This document shows positions 45,745 to 54,750 of a stretch of 64,000 nt of DNA, piece after piece. The DNA comes from CAVQZA01 sp963718355 (GTDB lineage: Bacteria > Actinomycetota > Thermoleophilia > Gaiellales > Gaiellaceae). A program made the position numbers and the translations under genes. The notes beneath the pieces were generated by a model, which did not search any database, was not told where the DNA came from, and saw only the letters and a program-made list of their open reading frames with translations. How positions within the stretch are numbered: the stretch's first letter is position 1; every line of letters starts with the position of its first letter. The DNA lies in contig CAVQZA010000012.1 of assembly GCA_963718355.1 (NCBI GenBank), positions 62,001 through 126,000 on the forward strand, in the 5' to 3' direction.

Positions 45745-46452
45745 ATGAGCGACGGGGCCGTGGTGATCATCGGGGGGACGTCCGGGATCTGCGGGGGACT
45801 GGCGGCGGCCTACGCCGCACGCGGCCGTACCGTGGTCGTCACGGGTCGCGACGCAGAGCGAGCTGCAGCAGCGGCCGCGACACTCGAGGGCTCCGCCGAG
45901 CACGGATCGTGCGCGTTCGACATCAGCCACCCGGAGGAGATCGCCCCTGCGCTCGAATGGCTCGGGCCGGTCGACCGCCTCATCCTCGGCGCGATCGAGC
46001 GCGACGAGAACACGGTCGCTGACTACAACCTCGAGCGCGCGCTGAAACTGGTCACCCTGAAGCTCGTCGGCTACACCGAGGTCGTGCACGCGCTGCGGAC
46101 GAGACTGACGGCGAACGCGTCGATCCTCCTCTTCGGCGGGCTCGCGCTGCGCCGCCCGTACCCGGGCTCGACCACCGTCACGACCGTGAACGGCGGCGTC
46201 ACCGGGATCGTGCGGACGCTCGCCGTCGAGCTCGCGCCGATCACCGTGAACGCGATCCATCCCGGGATCGTCGGGGACACGCCCTACTGGGCCGCCAAGC
46301 CGGAGGGCGCACTCGACCCCGTGATCGCGCGCACGCCGATCGGCCGGCTCGCGACGACGGCCGAGCTCGTCGACGCCTCGCTCTTCCTGCTCGAGAACGG
46401 CGCCGTCAACGGCGTCAACCTCGAGGTCGACGGCGGGTGGCTACTCACGTGA
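45745..46452 (+). CDS. SDR-fold protein lacking the YxxxK catalytic pair
   Basis: 235 residues from ATG 45745 (GTG 45739 is possible). Cofactor loop VIIGGTSGICGGLAAAYAARG and VVVTGRDAERA are intact, as is the C-terminal LENGAVNGVNLEVDGGW. Where SDRs have YxxxK before the long helix this protein reads VTTVN (in TTVTTVNGGVTGIVRTLAVELAP), so both Tyr and Lys are gone. It may bind NAD(P) without the standard chemistry. Five bases after it comes the bicupin gene, a likely functional partner. Confidence 0.82.
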   Translation: MSDGAVVIIGGTSGICGGLAAAYAARGRTVVVTGRDAERAAAAAATLEGSAEHGSCAFDISHPEEIAPALEWLGPVDRLILGAIERDENTVADYNLERALKLVTLKLVGYTEVVHALRTRLTANASILLFGGLALRRPYPGSTTVTTVNGGVTGIVRTLAVELAPITVNAIHPGIVGDTPYWAAKPEGALDPVIARTPIGRLATTAELVDASLFLLENGAVNGVNLEVDGGWLLT

Positions 46453-46456
46453 CCGC

Positions 46457-47341
46457 ATGCACACGCTGATCCGACGAGAGGACATCGAGCTCGTGCCGGC
46501 GCTGGCCGAGCACAGCTCCGGCCTGACGCGGGCGCTGCTGATCGGCGGGCACACAGGCTCGACGCACACCGGCCTCACGCTGGTCGAGCTGACGGACGGT
46601 CACGTCGAGGCCCACGTCCACTCGTTCGAGTCGAGCTTTTACGTGCTCGACGGCGAGCCGACGCTGTACCTCGAGGACGCGGGCGTCCGGCTCGTATCGG
46701 GAGCATGCGGCGCGATCCCTGTCGGCCTCCGCCATGCGTGGCGCGCCGACGCGACGGCGCGCTGGATCGAGATGCTCTCTCCCAAGCCGCGCCAGCCCGG
46801 TGAGCCGCCGGACACCTTCTTCGTCGGGCCGGCGCCCGAGACCGAGCCGGTCCCCCTCGACGTGCGCGACCCGCGCAACCGCCACCTCTTCCGCCTTACC
46901 CCGAGCGACATGGACCTCGACCGACTGAAGGTCGGCGCGTCGGTCGACCAGCCCACCGTCTCGGCGAGCATGGCCACGGCCGCGCTCGCCTACAGCGGCA
47001 TTACCGTGAAGATGCTCGTCGACAAGCGGCTCGACGCGCAGCTCCAGACGATGTTCATGGTCCACTACGAGCCGGGCGCGGTCGCCCATCCGCACGACCA
47101 TCCGTTCGAGGAGTCGTACGTGATGCTCGAAGGCGAGGTCGAGGTGGTCGCCGACGGAGCCCGCTACACGCTGCGACCGGGCGACGTGTTCTGGACCGGC
47201 GTCGGCTGCATCCATGCGTTCTACGAGACGGCGGGCGACACCGTGCTCTGGCTCGAGACCTCGGCGCCCGGCCCGCCCGATCGCCACTCCTACCGGTTCG
47301 AGCGCGACTGGGCCTACCTCGAGGCGCAGCTCGGCGCTTGA
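46457..47341 (+). CDS. bicupin protein (ureidoglycine aminohydrolase-like)
   Basis: 294 residues with two cupin barrels: the first around VEAHVHSFESSFYVLDGEP, the second with the fuller metal motif GAVAHPHDHPFEESYVMLEGEVEVV and PGDVFWTGVGCIHAF. Layout and size resemble (S)-ureidoglycine aminohydrolase, but no purine-degradation genes are near, so the substrate is open. Four bases after the SDR-like stop; probably one operon. Confidence 0.82.
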   Translation: MHTLIRREDIELVPALAEHSSGLTRALLIGGHTGSTHTGLTLVELTDGHVEAHVHSFESSFYVLDGEPTLYLEDAGVRLVSGACGAIPVGLRHAWRADATARWIEMLSPKPRQPGEPPDTFFVGPAPETEPVPLDVRDPRNRHLFRLTPSDMDLDRLKVGASVDQPTVSASMATAALAYSGITVKMLVDKRLDAQLQTMFMVHYEPGAVAHPHDHPFEESYVMLEGEVEVVADGARYTLRPGDVFWTGVGCIHAFYETAGDTVLWLETSAPGPPDRHSYRFERDWAYLEAQLGA

Positions 47342-47461
47342 GACTCGGCGGGCCGTGCCTGGGTCAGGCGCCCGACCAGCAGCGCCCTGAGGAGTGAACG
47401 GTGCGCTGAGCGACGGGCTGTCGTTCGCGCCAGCGCAGGCGGCACGAAGACGAACGCGGCG

Positions 47462-47503
47462 GTGCCGGTCCCGCTGACGCGTTAGCAGCAGCAGGACCGG
47501 CAC
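47462..47503. terminator. strong hairpin between converging genes
   Basis: GTGCCGGTCC (47462-47471) pairs perfectly with GGACCGGCAC (47494-47503), with GCTG/CAGC inside. It lies between the bicupin gene and the converging 33-residue gene, as a bidirectional terminator would. Confidence 0.65.
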
Positions 47504-47516
47504 CAGCCTCGCGTGC

Positions 47517-47618
47517 CTAACCCGAGGTGACCGCGAGCAGGTGCGCGCCGGCGGCGAAACCGGCCGTGATCGCAGCGGTGATCAACGCCGCGAGAATCGG
47601 CAACATCAGCTTGCGCAT
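47517..47618 (-). CDS. 33-residue membrane peptide
   Basis: Starts at ATG 47618 with a GGAGGG SD 9 nt upstream. MRKLMLPILAALITAAITAG then FAAGAHLLAVTSG: a single hydrophobic span with a basic N-terminus. Flanked by a terminator hairpin downstream and a divergent gene upstream. Function unknown; could be a small membrane regulator or a leader-like peptide. Confidence 0.5.
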   Translation of the reverse strand: MRKLMLPILAALITAAITAGFAAGAHLLAVTSG

Positions 47619-47760
47619 GTTCGGATCCCTCCTCTTGTCGGGCTCCCCAGAGGCCCGTTTCGCGCCGACCATAGCGCCGTGCAAGCGCCGTTTACCCCGC
47701 GGCGGAGACATCGACACAGGCCGTCCACCAACCGGCAACAGTGTCGGTATCGTGCCGGTC

Positions 47761-48696
47761 GTGCGCGCAGTCGTCGTGACCCGAAGCGGCGGCCCCGAGG
47801 TGCTCGAAGTTCGGGACGAGCCCGAGCCGACGCCGGGCCCCGGGCAGCTCCTCGTCGAGGTCGAGGCGGTCGGCGTCAACTACCGCGACATCTACGAGCG
47901 CGAGGGCACCTACGGCGGCTCGCCGCCGATGATCGCTGGGGCCGAGGGCTGCGGGACGGTCGTCGGTACCGGGCAACGCGTCGCCTGGGCAGCCGCTCCG
48001 GGCTCGTACGCCGAGCGGGTCGTCGTCGACGAGGCGAACGCTGTCCCGGTGCCCGACGGCATCGCTCCCGAGATCGCCGCCGCAGCGCTGCTCCAGGGCA
48101 TGACCGCGCACTATCTCGCCCGCTCGACGCACACCATCGAGCCGGGTGACATTGCCGTCGTCCATGCCGCGGCGGGCGGCGTCGGCCTCCTGCTCACGCA
48201 GATCGTCAAGCTCCACGGCGGCACGGTGATCGCCACGACCTCGAGCGAAGAGAAAGCAGGGCTCGCACGCGCGGCCGGCGCCGACCACGTGATCGGCTAC
48301 GACGGCTTCGCCGACCAGGTGCGCGAGCTGACCGGCGGCGAGGGCGCCACGGTCGTCTACGACGGCATCGGCCAGGCGACGTTCTCCGAGAGCCTGAAGG
48401 CGCTTCGCCCGCGCGGACTGCTTGCGCTGTACGGCGCAGCGAGCGGCCAGCCGGCGCCGCTCACCGTGAGCGAGCTCCAGGCCGGCGGCTCACTCTTCCT
48501 CACGCGCCCGTCGCTCCCTCACTACACGCGCACGCGCGAGGAGCTGCTGCAGCGCGCGGGCGACATCTTCGCCTGGAACGCGGCGGGCAAGCTCGAGCTC
48601 CGGATCGGCGGGACCTACCCGCTCGAGCAGGCGCGCCAGGCCCAGGAGGATCTTGCAAGCCGCAAGACCACCGGCAAGCTGATCCTCCTCCCCTAG
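47761..48696 (+). CDS. NADPH:quinone oxidoreductase-like MDR family protein
   Basis: 311 residues from GTG 47761 (GTG 47752 possible). Zinc-free MDR enzyme: AVVVTRSGGPEVLEV, VNYRDIYEREGTY, GAEGCGTVV, VHAAAGGVGLLLTQIVK (NADPH site) and VVYDGIGQATFSESLKAL. It reduces quinones or enones. Length is the usual 310-330. Divergent from the 33-residue peptide; no operon partner. Confidence 0.92.
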   Translation: MRAVVVTRSGGPEVLEVRDEPEPTPGPGQLLVEVEAVGVNYRDIYEREGTYGGSPPMIAGAEGCGTVVGTGQRVAWAAAPGSYAERVVVDEANAVPVPDGIAPEIAAAALLQGMTAHYLARSTHTIEPGDIAVVHAAAGGVGLLLTQIVKLHGGTVIATTSSEEKAGLARAAGADHVIGYDGFADQVRELTGGEGATVVYDGIGQATFSESLKALRPRGLLALYGAASGQPAPLTVSELQAGGSLFLTRPSLPHYTRTREELLQRAGDIFAWNAAGKLELRIGGTYPLEQARQAQEDLASRKTTGKLILLP

Positions 48697-48797
48697 CCCT
48701 TACACAGCACTTACCGAGCGCTTTCGCGGCCGTGACCGTGGGCGAACAGGCGCGTGGGACAACGGGTCGGTCACCACTTCGACCAGGGGGTCTCACC

Positions 48798-49238
48798 ATG
48801 AAGGCAAGGCTGATCGTTCTCGCAGCGGCCGCGATGCTCGTCGTCGCTGCAGCTGCTTCGGCGGCGCAGCTCGACGTGATCCGCGGCACTAACGGCCCGG
48901 ACACGCTGAAGGGCACAGCGGGTGCCGACGTGATTTACGCACGGGCGGGCAACGACGTCGTCCGCGGCGGCCAGGGCAACGACGTCATCTACGGCGGCCC
49001 CGGAGACGACGTGCTCTGGGCCGGCGCCGGAGCCGATGTCCAGTACGGCGGGCAGGGCAATGACGTCCTCCATGCGCTCGCGAACGACAACCAGCGCGAC
49101 GTGCTCGACTGTGGCCCGGGCTGGGACGTCGCCTACGTGATCGCACACGATCCGGTCACGTTGCACGGCTGCGAGCAGGTGATCCGGCTCAGCTCGGATC
49201 AGGCCGCAGCGCTCGCCGCGGCGAACAGCGACAACTAG
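48798..49238 (+). CDS. secreted RTX-type calcium-binding repeat protein
   Basis: 146 residues. Signal peptide MKARLIVLAAAAMLVVAAAASA, then five GGxGxDxxx-like nonapeptides (NGPDTLKG, AGADVIYA, GGQGNDVIY, GGPGDDVLW, GGQGNDVLH). The end contains two Cys (LDCGPGWD and LHGCEQV), a common actinobacterial variant. Calcium folds such beta-rolls outside the cell. Too short to be a toxin; probably a surface or matrix protein. Confidence 0.85.
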   Translation: MKARLIVLAAAAMLVVAAAASAAQLDVIRGTNGPDTLKGTAGADVIYARAGNDVVRGGQGNDVIYGGPGDDVLWAGAGADVQYGGQGNDVLHALANDNQRDVLDCGPGWDVAYVIAHDPVTLHGCEQVIRLSSDQAAALAAANSDN

Positions 49239-49249
49239 CCGCGCCTCGC

Positions 49250-49747
49250 CTAGCCGGTCGGCCTGATCAGCCGGCCGGCCGCGGCGACCTGGCCGAGCCC
49301 AACGTCGGCGAGCTTCGTCGGCGGGACTGCGCTGAGCGCCACGAGACGCATCCAGCGTCCCGACGGGCTCTTCACGCAGCGCCAGGCCTGCTGCTGGTAG
49401 CGATCGACCATCGGGTTGGTGGTCTGCGACCAGTACACCTTGTTGCCGTCGAGCTGGAACGTCTTCTGCATCCCGTCGGCGCAGTTCGCCGTGAGGCGAG
49501 GCGTGACGACGAACTCGACATCCCAGTGCGAGCGGTTCGTGAACCAGACGCGCAGCTCGCCCGGCACGTACTGCCAGCGGACGTAGTGCCAGCCGGTCAT
49601 CATCCGCGCAGGGGTGTAGCGCTCGATCCCGGCCTTCTTCGCGATCTGGCGCTCGACGGCCACCGGGACGGGCTGCCTGGTCATCGCCGAGGCTGCGGCG
49701 ACGCCGGCGGTCAGCACGAGTAGCGATGCGAGGGCGAGGAGTCTCAC
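49250..49747 (-). CDS. secreted hypothetical protein
   Basis: 165 residues from GTG 49747, giving a clean signal (RLLALASLLVLTAGVAAASA). An ATG at 49804 would add 19 residues ahead of it and is less likely. The mature part has YTPARMMTGWHYVRWQYVPGELRVWFTNRSHWDVEFVVTP, two Cys (TANCADG, WRCVK) and a final amphipathic end. No family recognised. Its 3' end is 11 nt from the RTX gene. Confidence 0.7.
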   Translation of the reverse strand: MRLLALASLLVLTAGVAAASAMTRQPVPVAVERQIAKKAGIERYTPARMMTGWHYVRWQYVPGELRVWFTNRSHWDVEFVVTPRLTANCADGMQKTFQLDGNKVYWSQTTNPMVDRYQQQAWRCVKSPSGRWMRLVALSAVPPTKLADVGLGQVAAAGRLIRPTG

Positions 49748-49820
49748 ACCGTCGACGGTAGCCGTGCCGGGTAAACCCCGCGTTTCCCGCGCATGAAGAT
49801 TCATTAAGTACAGTCAGCCG

Positions 49821-52217
49821 GTGGCGGTCGGGGCAGACAGAGGCGTGCAGGCGACGGCCGGCAGATCCAGACGCGGCTTCCGCGTCTACGCATCGCCTCC
49901 GGGCCAGCCGCGGTTCCGGCGGGCGACCGACATCCTGATGCTCGTGCCGGCCCTGCTGGGGCTGGCATTCCTGATCGTCGCCTACCCGCCTTCGGCGTTC
50001 GAGCGCTCGCTGCAGACGTTCCTCGCCAGCTTCCCGGACTGGCTCGGGCCGGTCTGGGGGTTCGTCTACGACCTGCTCGGGCTTTGGGCGCTCGCGCTCC
50101 TGATCGCGGCGGCGGTCGCCCGGCGGCGAGGGCTCGCCCTGGAGGAGCTGGGTGCGCTCGTGCTCGCCTCGGCGCTCGCGCTCGCCGCGAGCAGACTCGC
50201 GATCGGCTCGTGGCCCGGCCTCGGCGCCCTCGTGCCGGGCAACTCCGCCTCGCCCGCGTTTCCGGCCGTGCCGCTCGCCCAGGCCGTTGCGGTGATCCTC
50301 ATTGCCGGACCGCACCTCGTCCGTCCACTGCAGACGGCCGGACGCTGGATCGTCGCGCTCGGCTTCGCGGGCGCACTGCTGGACCAGCACGCGACGCCGA
50401 GCGGAACGCTCGCCGCCTACCTGCTCGCGCTCCTGGTCGCCGCGGTGGTCAGGCTCGCGTTCGGCACGTCAGCGGGACGGCCCGGGCTCGCCTCGGTCGC
50501 GGCCGCGCTGCGCGAGCTCGGCGTCTCCGCCAAGAGCCTAGTCGTCTCCGAGCGCCAGATCGCAGGCGTCTTCCTGGTCGAGGGGCGCGATCCCACGGGC
50601 CGGCAGCTGCTCGTCAAGGTCTACGGCCGTGACGCGTACGACACCCAGCTCGTCGCCAAGTTCTGGCGCACGCTCTGGTACCAGGACGACGGCGCGCCGC
50701 TGCGGCTCGGGCGCAGCCAGGCCGCCGAGCACGAGGCGTTCGTCACGCTCCTCGCCCGCAACGGCGGGGTGCGGACGCTCGAGGTCGTCACGGCCGGCGA
50801 GACCGTCGCCGGCGACGCGCTGCTCGTGCTCCGCGGCGAGGCGGAGACCTTCGAGACGTTCGTGCCCGATGACGAGGCGCTGCGCCGCAGCTGGGAGACG
50901 CTCGAACTGCTGGGCAAGGCCAACATCGCCCACCTCCAGATCGACCGCTCGAGCGTCGCACAGCTCGGCGACGGCATTGCCCTGGTCGACTTCGCCGGCG
51001 CGACGGTCGCACCGAGCAAGGATCAACTGGCGACCGACCGCGTCCAGCTCCTCGTCACGACCGCGACCGCGGCCGGGACCGAGCGCGCGGTCCGCGCCGC
51101 AGTGCAGGCGCTCGGCACCGCCGGCCTCGCGGCGCTGCTTCCCTACCTCCAGGCCGCGGCGCTGCGCACGCCGCTGCGGAAGGCGGTGAAGCTCGCGGGG
51201 ATCGACATGGACGAGCTCCGAGCAGAGGTGGCCAGAGCGGCCGACGCCGAGCTCCCGGACCTGATCAAGCTTCGGCGCCTCACGTGGTGGACGGTGATCC
51301 AGGTCGCGCTGCTCGTGCTCGCGGCGACCGCCGTGTTCAAAGCCGCGAGCAGCGTCGACTGGAGCGTCGTGCGCGAGGACATCGCCGACTCGGCCTGGGG
51401 CTGGCTTGCGGTGGGCTTTGTCTTCGCGCAGCTGCCGAGGCTCACGCAGGCCGCCTCGACGCTCGGCTCGATCGCGGCGAAGCTCCCGTTCGGCCCGGTC
51501 TACATGAAGGAGCTCACGACCTCGTACCTGAACCTCGCGATGCCCTCGAGCCTCGGCCGGCTGACCGTGAGCATCCGCTTCTTCCAGTGCCAGGGCCTGC
51601 CCGGCGCAGCGGCGGTCACAGCGGGGGCGATCGACTCGCTCGTGGGAACCGTCGTCCAGATCGTGCTGCTCGTGGTGCTGCTCGTCTTCTCGGAGGCGAG
51701 CCTCAACGTCGAGCTGAGCACGCCCGAGGCGAGGACGCTCCGCCTGCTCTGGATCCTCATCGGCCTCGGAGTCGTCGCGATCCTGACTGCAGTGCTCGTC
51801 GGCCGGATCCGGCGCGCGATCGTCGACCGCGTGCGCGCGTGGTGGCCGCAGATCCGCACGGCGGTCAGCGGCCTGCGCGCCTCGCACAAGCTCACGCTGC
51901 TCTTCGGCGGCAGCATCGCGACGGAGATCCTCTTCGCGACCGCGCTCGGGCTGTTCGCGCGCGCGTTCGGTTACGACATCTCGCTGGTCGACCTGCTCGT
52001 GATCAACATGAGCGTCTCGCTGCTCGCCAGCTTCATCCCGGTACCCGGCGGCGTCGGCGTGGTCGAGTTCGGCCTCACGCTCGGGCTGACGGCGGCCGGA
52101 ATGACGCAGGAAGCAGCCCTCGCGGCCGTGCTCATGTACCGGATCTCGACCTTCTACCTGCCGCCGGTGTGGGGCTTCTTCGCCATGCGCTGGCTGCAGC
52201 GGAACCGGTACCTCTGA
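49821..52217 (+). CDS. YbhN/LPG-synthase-TM flippase-like protein fused to a kinase-like domain
   Basis: 798 residues. TM bundle 1 (about 30-215), a cytosolic protein-kinase-like domain (about 230-440) with the Lys strand LLVKVYGRD and the metal-loop remnant ALVDFAGA, then TM bundle 2 (about 490-790) of the lysylphosphatidylglycerol synthase TM/UPF0104 family (EVVSRI-like MYRISTFYLPPVWGF, VPGGVGVVEFGLT). The catalytic loop reads HLQIDRSSV where kinases have HxDxxxxN, so the domain is probably a pseudokinase. May move or sense a lipid. The next gene starts inside its stop codon. Confidence 0.82.
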   Translation: MAVGADRGVQATAGRSRRGFRVYASPPGQPRFRRATDILMLVPALLGLAFLIVAYPPSAFERSLQTFLASFPDWLGPVWGFVYDLLGLWALALLIAAAVARRRGLALEELGALVLASALALAASRLAIGSWPGLGALVPGNSASPAFPAVPLAQAVAVILIAGPHLVRPLQTAGRWIVALGFAGALLDQHATPSGTLAAYLLALLVAAVVRLAFGTSAGRPGLASVAAALRELGVSAKSLVVSERQIAGVFLVEGRDPTGRQLLVKVYGRDAYDTQLVAKFWRTLWYQDDGAPLRLGRSQAAEHEAFVTLLARNGGVRTLEVVTAGETVAGDALLVLRGEAETFETFVPDDEALRRSWETLELLGKANIAHLQIDRSSVAQLGDGIALVDFAGATVAPSKDQLATDRVQLLVTTATAAGTERAVRAAVQALGTAGLAALLPYLQAAALRTPLRKAVKLAGIDMDELRAEVARAADAELPDLIKLRRLTWWTVIQVALLVLAATAVFKAASSVDWSVVREDIADSAWGWLAVGFVFAQLPRLTQAASTLGSIAAKLPFGPVYMKELTTSYLNLAMPSSLGRLTVSIRFFQCQGLPGAAAVTAGAIDSLVGTVVQIVLLVVLLVFSEASLNVELSTPEARTLRLLWILIGLGVVAILTAVLVGRIRRAIVDRVRAWWPQIRTAVSGLRASHKLTLLFGGSIATEILFATALGLFARAFGYDISLVDLLVINMSVSLLASFIPVPGGVGVVEFGLTLGLTAAGMTQEAALAAVLMYRISTFYLPPVWGFFAMRWLQRNRYL

Positions 52218-53071
52218 TGGGCCGCATCGACGAGCTGAAGGCCCGCGCGAAGGCCTACCAGGAGCGCGCCGAGCAGATGCGCCGCGAGCACGGCTCCGTC
52301 GACGCCGTCTACGTGATCGCCGACCGCGACAGCGAGATCGGCGGCGGGCTGATGGCCGGCGCGCTCGCGTACCGGCTCTTCATCTGGCTGTTGCCGTTCG
52401 CGCTCGTCGTGGTCGGCGGGATCGGGATCGCCGCCGCGGCCGACGAGTCGGCGACGAGCGCGACGCATGCGCTCGGGCTCGGCGGCATCGTCTCGACCTC
52501 GGTCGCGCAGGCCACCGCGAACGGCTCCTCGCGCTGGTACGCGCTCGCGATCGGGATCCCGCTCCTCCTCTACGCGACGCGGAGCCTGCTGAAAGCGCTG
52601 ATCGTCGTGCACCGCCTGGTCTGGGGCGACCTGCGGCGAACGGTGCCCAAGCCCACGGTCGTCGCCACCCTCTGGCTGCTCGCGTTCCTCGTTGCCTACT
52701 TCGCGATCCAGCAACTCGCACGCTGGGTCGGCATCTGGAGCGGGAGCTTCCTCCTCCGCCTCGTCACCGCGCTCGCCCTGCTCACGGTGTGGTGGGTCCT
52801 GGTCTCGCTCCGGGTGCCGCACCGCGAGGCCCGGCTGCTCGATCTCCTGCCCGGCGCGCTGCTGATGGCGGTCGGCCTGGACCTGATCTCGAACGTCGGC
52901 GTCTACTACATCACGCGGCGCCTCGAGTCGAGTCAGAGCACCTACGGCGCGCTCGGGGTCGCGGCGACGCTCCTGTTCGGGCTCTACCTGCTCAGCCGGC
53001 TGATCGTCGGCTCCGCCGTCCTCAACGCCACGATGTGGGAGCGGAGGGTAGAACACGACCGGCAGGGTTGA
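52217..53071 (+). CDS. YihY/BrkB-family membrane protein
   Basis: 284 residues. N-terminal amphipathic helix (LKARAKAYQERAEQMRREHG), then about six TM segments: GGGLMAGALAYRLFIWLLPFALVVVGG, YALAIGIPLLLYATRSLLKAL, LDLLPGALLMAVGLDLISNVGVYYITRR. Matches the YihY/virulence-factor-BrkB-like family, a probable transporter without a settled substrate. Coupled to the flippase-like gene by TGATG. Confidence 0.82.
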   Translation: MGRIDELKARAKAYQERAEQMRREHGSVDAVYVIADRDSEIGGGLMAGALAYRLFIWLLPFALVVVGGIGIAAAADESATSATHALGLGGIVSTSVAQATANGSSRWYALAIGIPLLLYATRSLLKALIVVHRLVWGDLRRTVPKPTVVATLWLLAFLVAYFAIQQLARWVGIWSGSFLLRLVTALALLTVWWVLVSLRVPHREARLLDLLPGALLMAVGLDLISNVGVYYITRRLESSQSTYGALGVAATLLFGLYLLSRLIVGSAVLNATMWERRVEHDRQG

Positions 53072-53085
53072 TACGGTCGCGCGCA

Positions 53086-54750
53086 GTGAGCGCTGGCGCC
53101 GCAGCCGCTGATCCGCAGAAGACGTTCCTCGAGCGGATGCTCGACGGAATCGAACGGGCGGGAAACAAGATGCCGGACCCGGCCATCCTGTTCCTCGTGC
53201 TCTGCGGCGCGGTGATCGTGATCTCGCAGATCCTGTTCTGGTTCAACGTCCAGGCGACCTACCAGGTCGTCAAGCCGCCGCCGGTGCCGACCGAGGAGAC
53301 CTACTACGGCGGCTCGACCGAGCCGGCCGACGTCGGGCCGACGATACCCGAGCCGCCCAAGTCGTACGAGGTCAAGACCGAGACGGCGAAGGTCAAGGGT
53401 CTGCTCACCGGAGAGGGCGTCCGCTTCCTCTTCACCTCGTTCGTCTCGAACTTCAGGAACTTCTCGGCCGTCACGATCATGCTCGTGGTGATGATCGGCG
53501 TCGGGCTGGCGGAGGCGGCCGGGCTGATAGCCAGCCTGATACGCAAGCTCGTCGGCGTGTCCTCACGGGGGACGCTGACATTCATCATCGTGCTGCTCGG
53601 CATCCTCTCGAGCGTCGCCTCCGACGCCGGCTACCTGGTGCTGATTCCTTTAGGAGCGGCAGCCTTCAAGAGCGTCGGCCGCAATCCGTTAGCCGGGATC
53701 GCGGCGGCCTTCGCGGGCGTCGCGGCGGGCTTCGGCGTCAACGTGCTGATCACCCCGCTCGACGGCGTGCTGACCGAGATCACGAACGACGCGGCCGGGA
53801 TCTCCGGCGGAGCACACCACATCGACCTCGCGGCGAACCTCTACTTCGGGATCGGCTCGACGATCTTCGTCGCGTTCCTGCTGACCTTCATCAGCGCGCG
53901 CCTCGTCGAGAACCGGCTCGGGCCCTGGGATCCCGCCGATGCCGGCGACGGCTGGGCGATGGACGAGGAGGAGCAGGAGATCTCGCCGGAGGCCGACAAG
54001 AAGGGCCTGCGCTGGGCCGGGATCGCCGCCCTCGGCGTGGCCATCGTGATCGCGCTGCTGACGTTCCTCCCGAATGCGCCGCTGCGCGACCCGGTGACCG
54101 GGAAGATCATCGGCGACTCGCCGTTCATGGACAGCCTGATCATCATCATCACGCTGTTCTTCTACGCGGCCGGCTATGCCTACGGTCGCGGGGCCGGGAC
54201 GATCAAGGGCAGCGCCGACGTGCTCGCGACGATCACGAAGTCATGGGCGGGCCTCGCGAGCCTGCTCTTCCTGTTCCTGCTGATCGCGCAGTTCATCGCG
54301 TACTTCAACTTCACCAACATCGCGCAGGTGGTGGCCGTGAAGCTCGGCGACTGGCTCGAGCGGGCCAACATCGGCGCTCTCTGGCTCCTGGTCGGCCTGA
54401 TCTTCATCACGATCATCGTCGACCTGATCATCCCCGCCGCGATCGCGAAGTGGGCGCTCCTCGCCCCGATCTTCATCCCGCTCTTCATCCGCCTCGGCGT
54501 CGCGCCGCAGACGGTGCTCGCCGCGTACCGCGTCGGTGACTCGCCGGCCAACGTGATCACGCCGCTGATGGCGTACTTCCCGCTGATCGTCGTTTTTACG
54601 CAGCGCTACAAGAAGGAAGCCGGGATCGGCACCGTCGTCTCGCTGATGCTGCCGTACGTGTTCATCCTGACGATCGCGTGGACGCTGTTCTTCGCCGCCT
54701 GGTACCTGCTCGGGATCCCGCTCGGCCCGGGCTCGCCCGTCAAGCTTTAG
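53086..54750 (+). CDS. AbgT-family transporter
   Basis: 554 residues from GTG 53086. AbgT signatures: LERMLDGIERAGNKMPDPAILFLVLCG at the N-terminus, SFVSNFRNFSAVTIMLVVMIGVGLAEAAG, SDAGYLVLIPLGA, and RVGDSPANVITPLMAYFPLIV near the end. A family of p-aminobenzoyl-glutamate importers and sulfonamide exporters. The periplasmic-side loop at about 60-110 is longer than usual. Converges with an M20 peptidase gene with a 4-nt overlap; p-aminobenzoyl-glutamate hydrolysis by an M20 enzyme is the known partner reaction in other bacteria. Confidence 0.93.
   Translation: MSAGAAAADPQKTFLERMLDGIERAGNKMPDPAILFLVLCGAVIVISQILFWFNVQATYQVVKPPPVPTEETYYGGSTEPADVGPTIPEPPKSYEVKTETAKVKGLLTGEGVRFLFTSFVSNFRNFSAVTIMLVVMIGVGLAEAAGLIASLIRKLVGVSSRGTLTFIIVLLGILSSVASDAGYLVLIPLGAAAFKSVGRNPLAGIAAAFAGVAAGFGVNVLITPLDGVLTEITNDAAGISGGAHHIDLAANLYFGIGSTIFVAFLLTFISARLVENRLGPWDPADAGDGWAMDEEEQEISPEADKKGLRWAGIAALGVAIVIALLTFLPNAPLRDPVTGKIIGDSPFMDSLIIIITLFFYAAGYAYGRGAGTIKGSADVLATITKSWAGLASLLFLFLLIAQFIAYFNFTNIAQVVAVKLGDWLERANIGALWLLVGLIFITIIVDLIIPAAIAKWALLAPIFIPLFIRLGVAPQTVLAAYRVGDSPANVITPLMAYFPLIVVFTQRYKKEAGIGTVVSLMLPYVFILTIAWTLFFAAWYLLGIPLGPGSPVKL

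Noticed and set aside
48732..48797. Upstream extension of the RTX protein
   Set aside because: The ATG at 48798 begins a perfect signal peptide; the extension would bury it.
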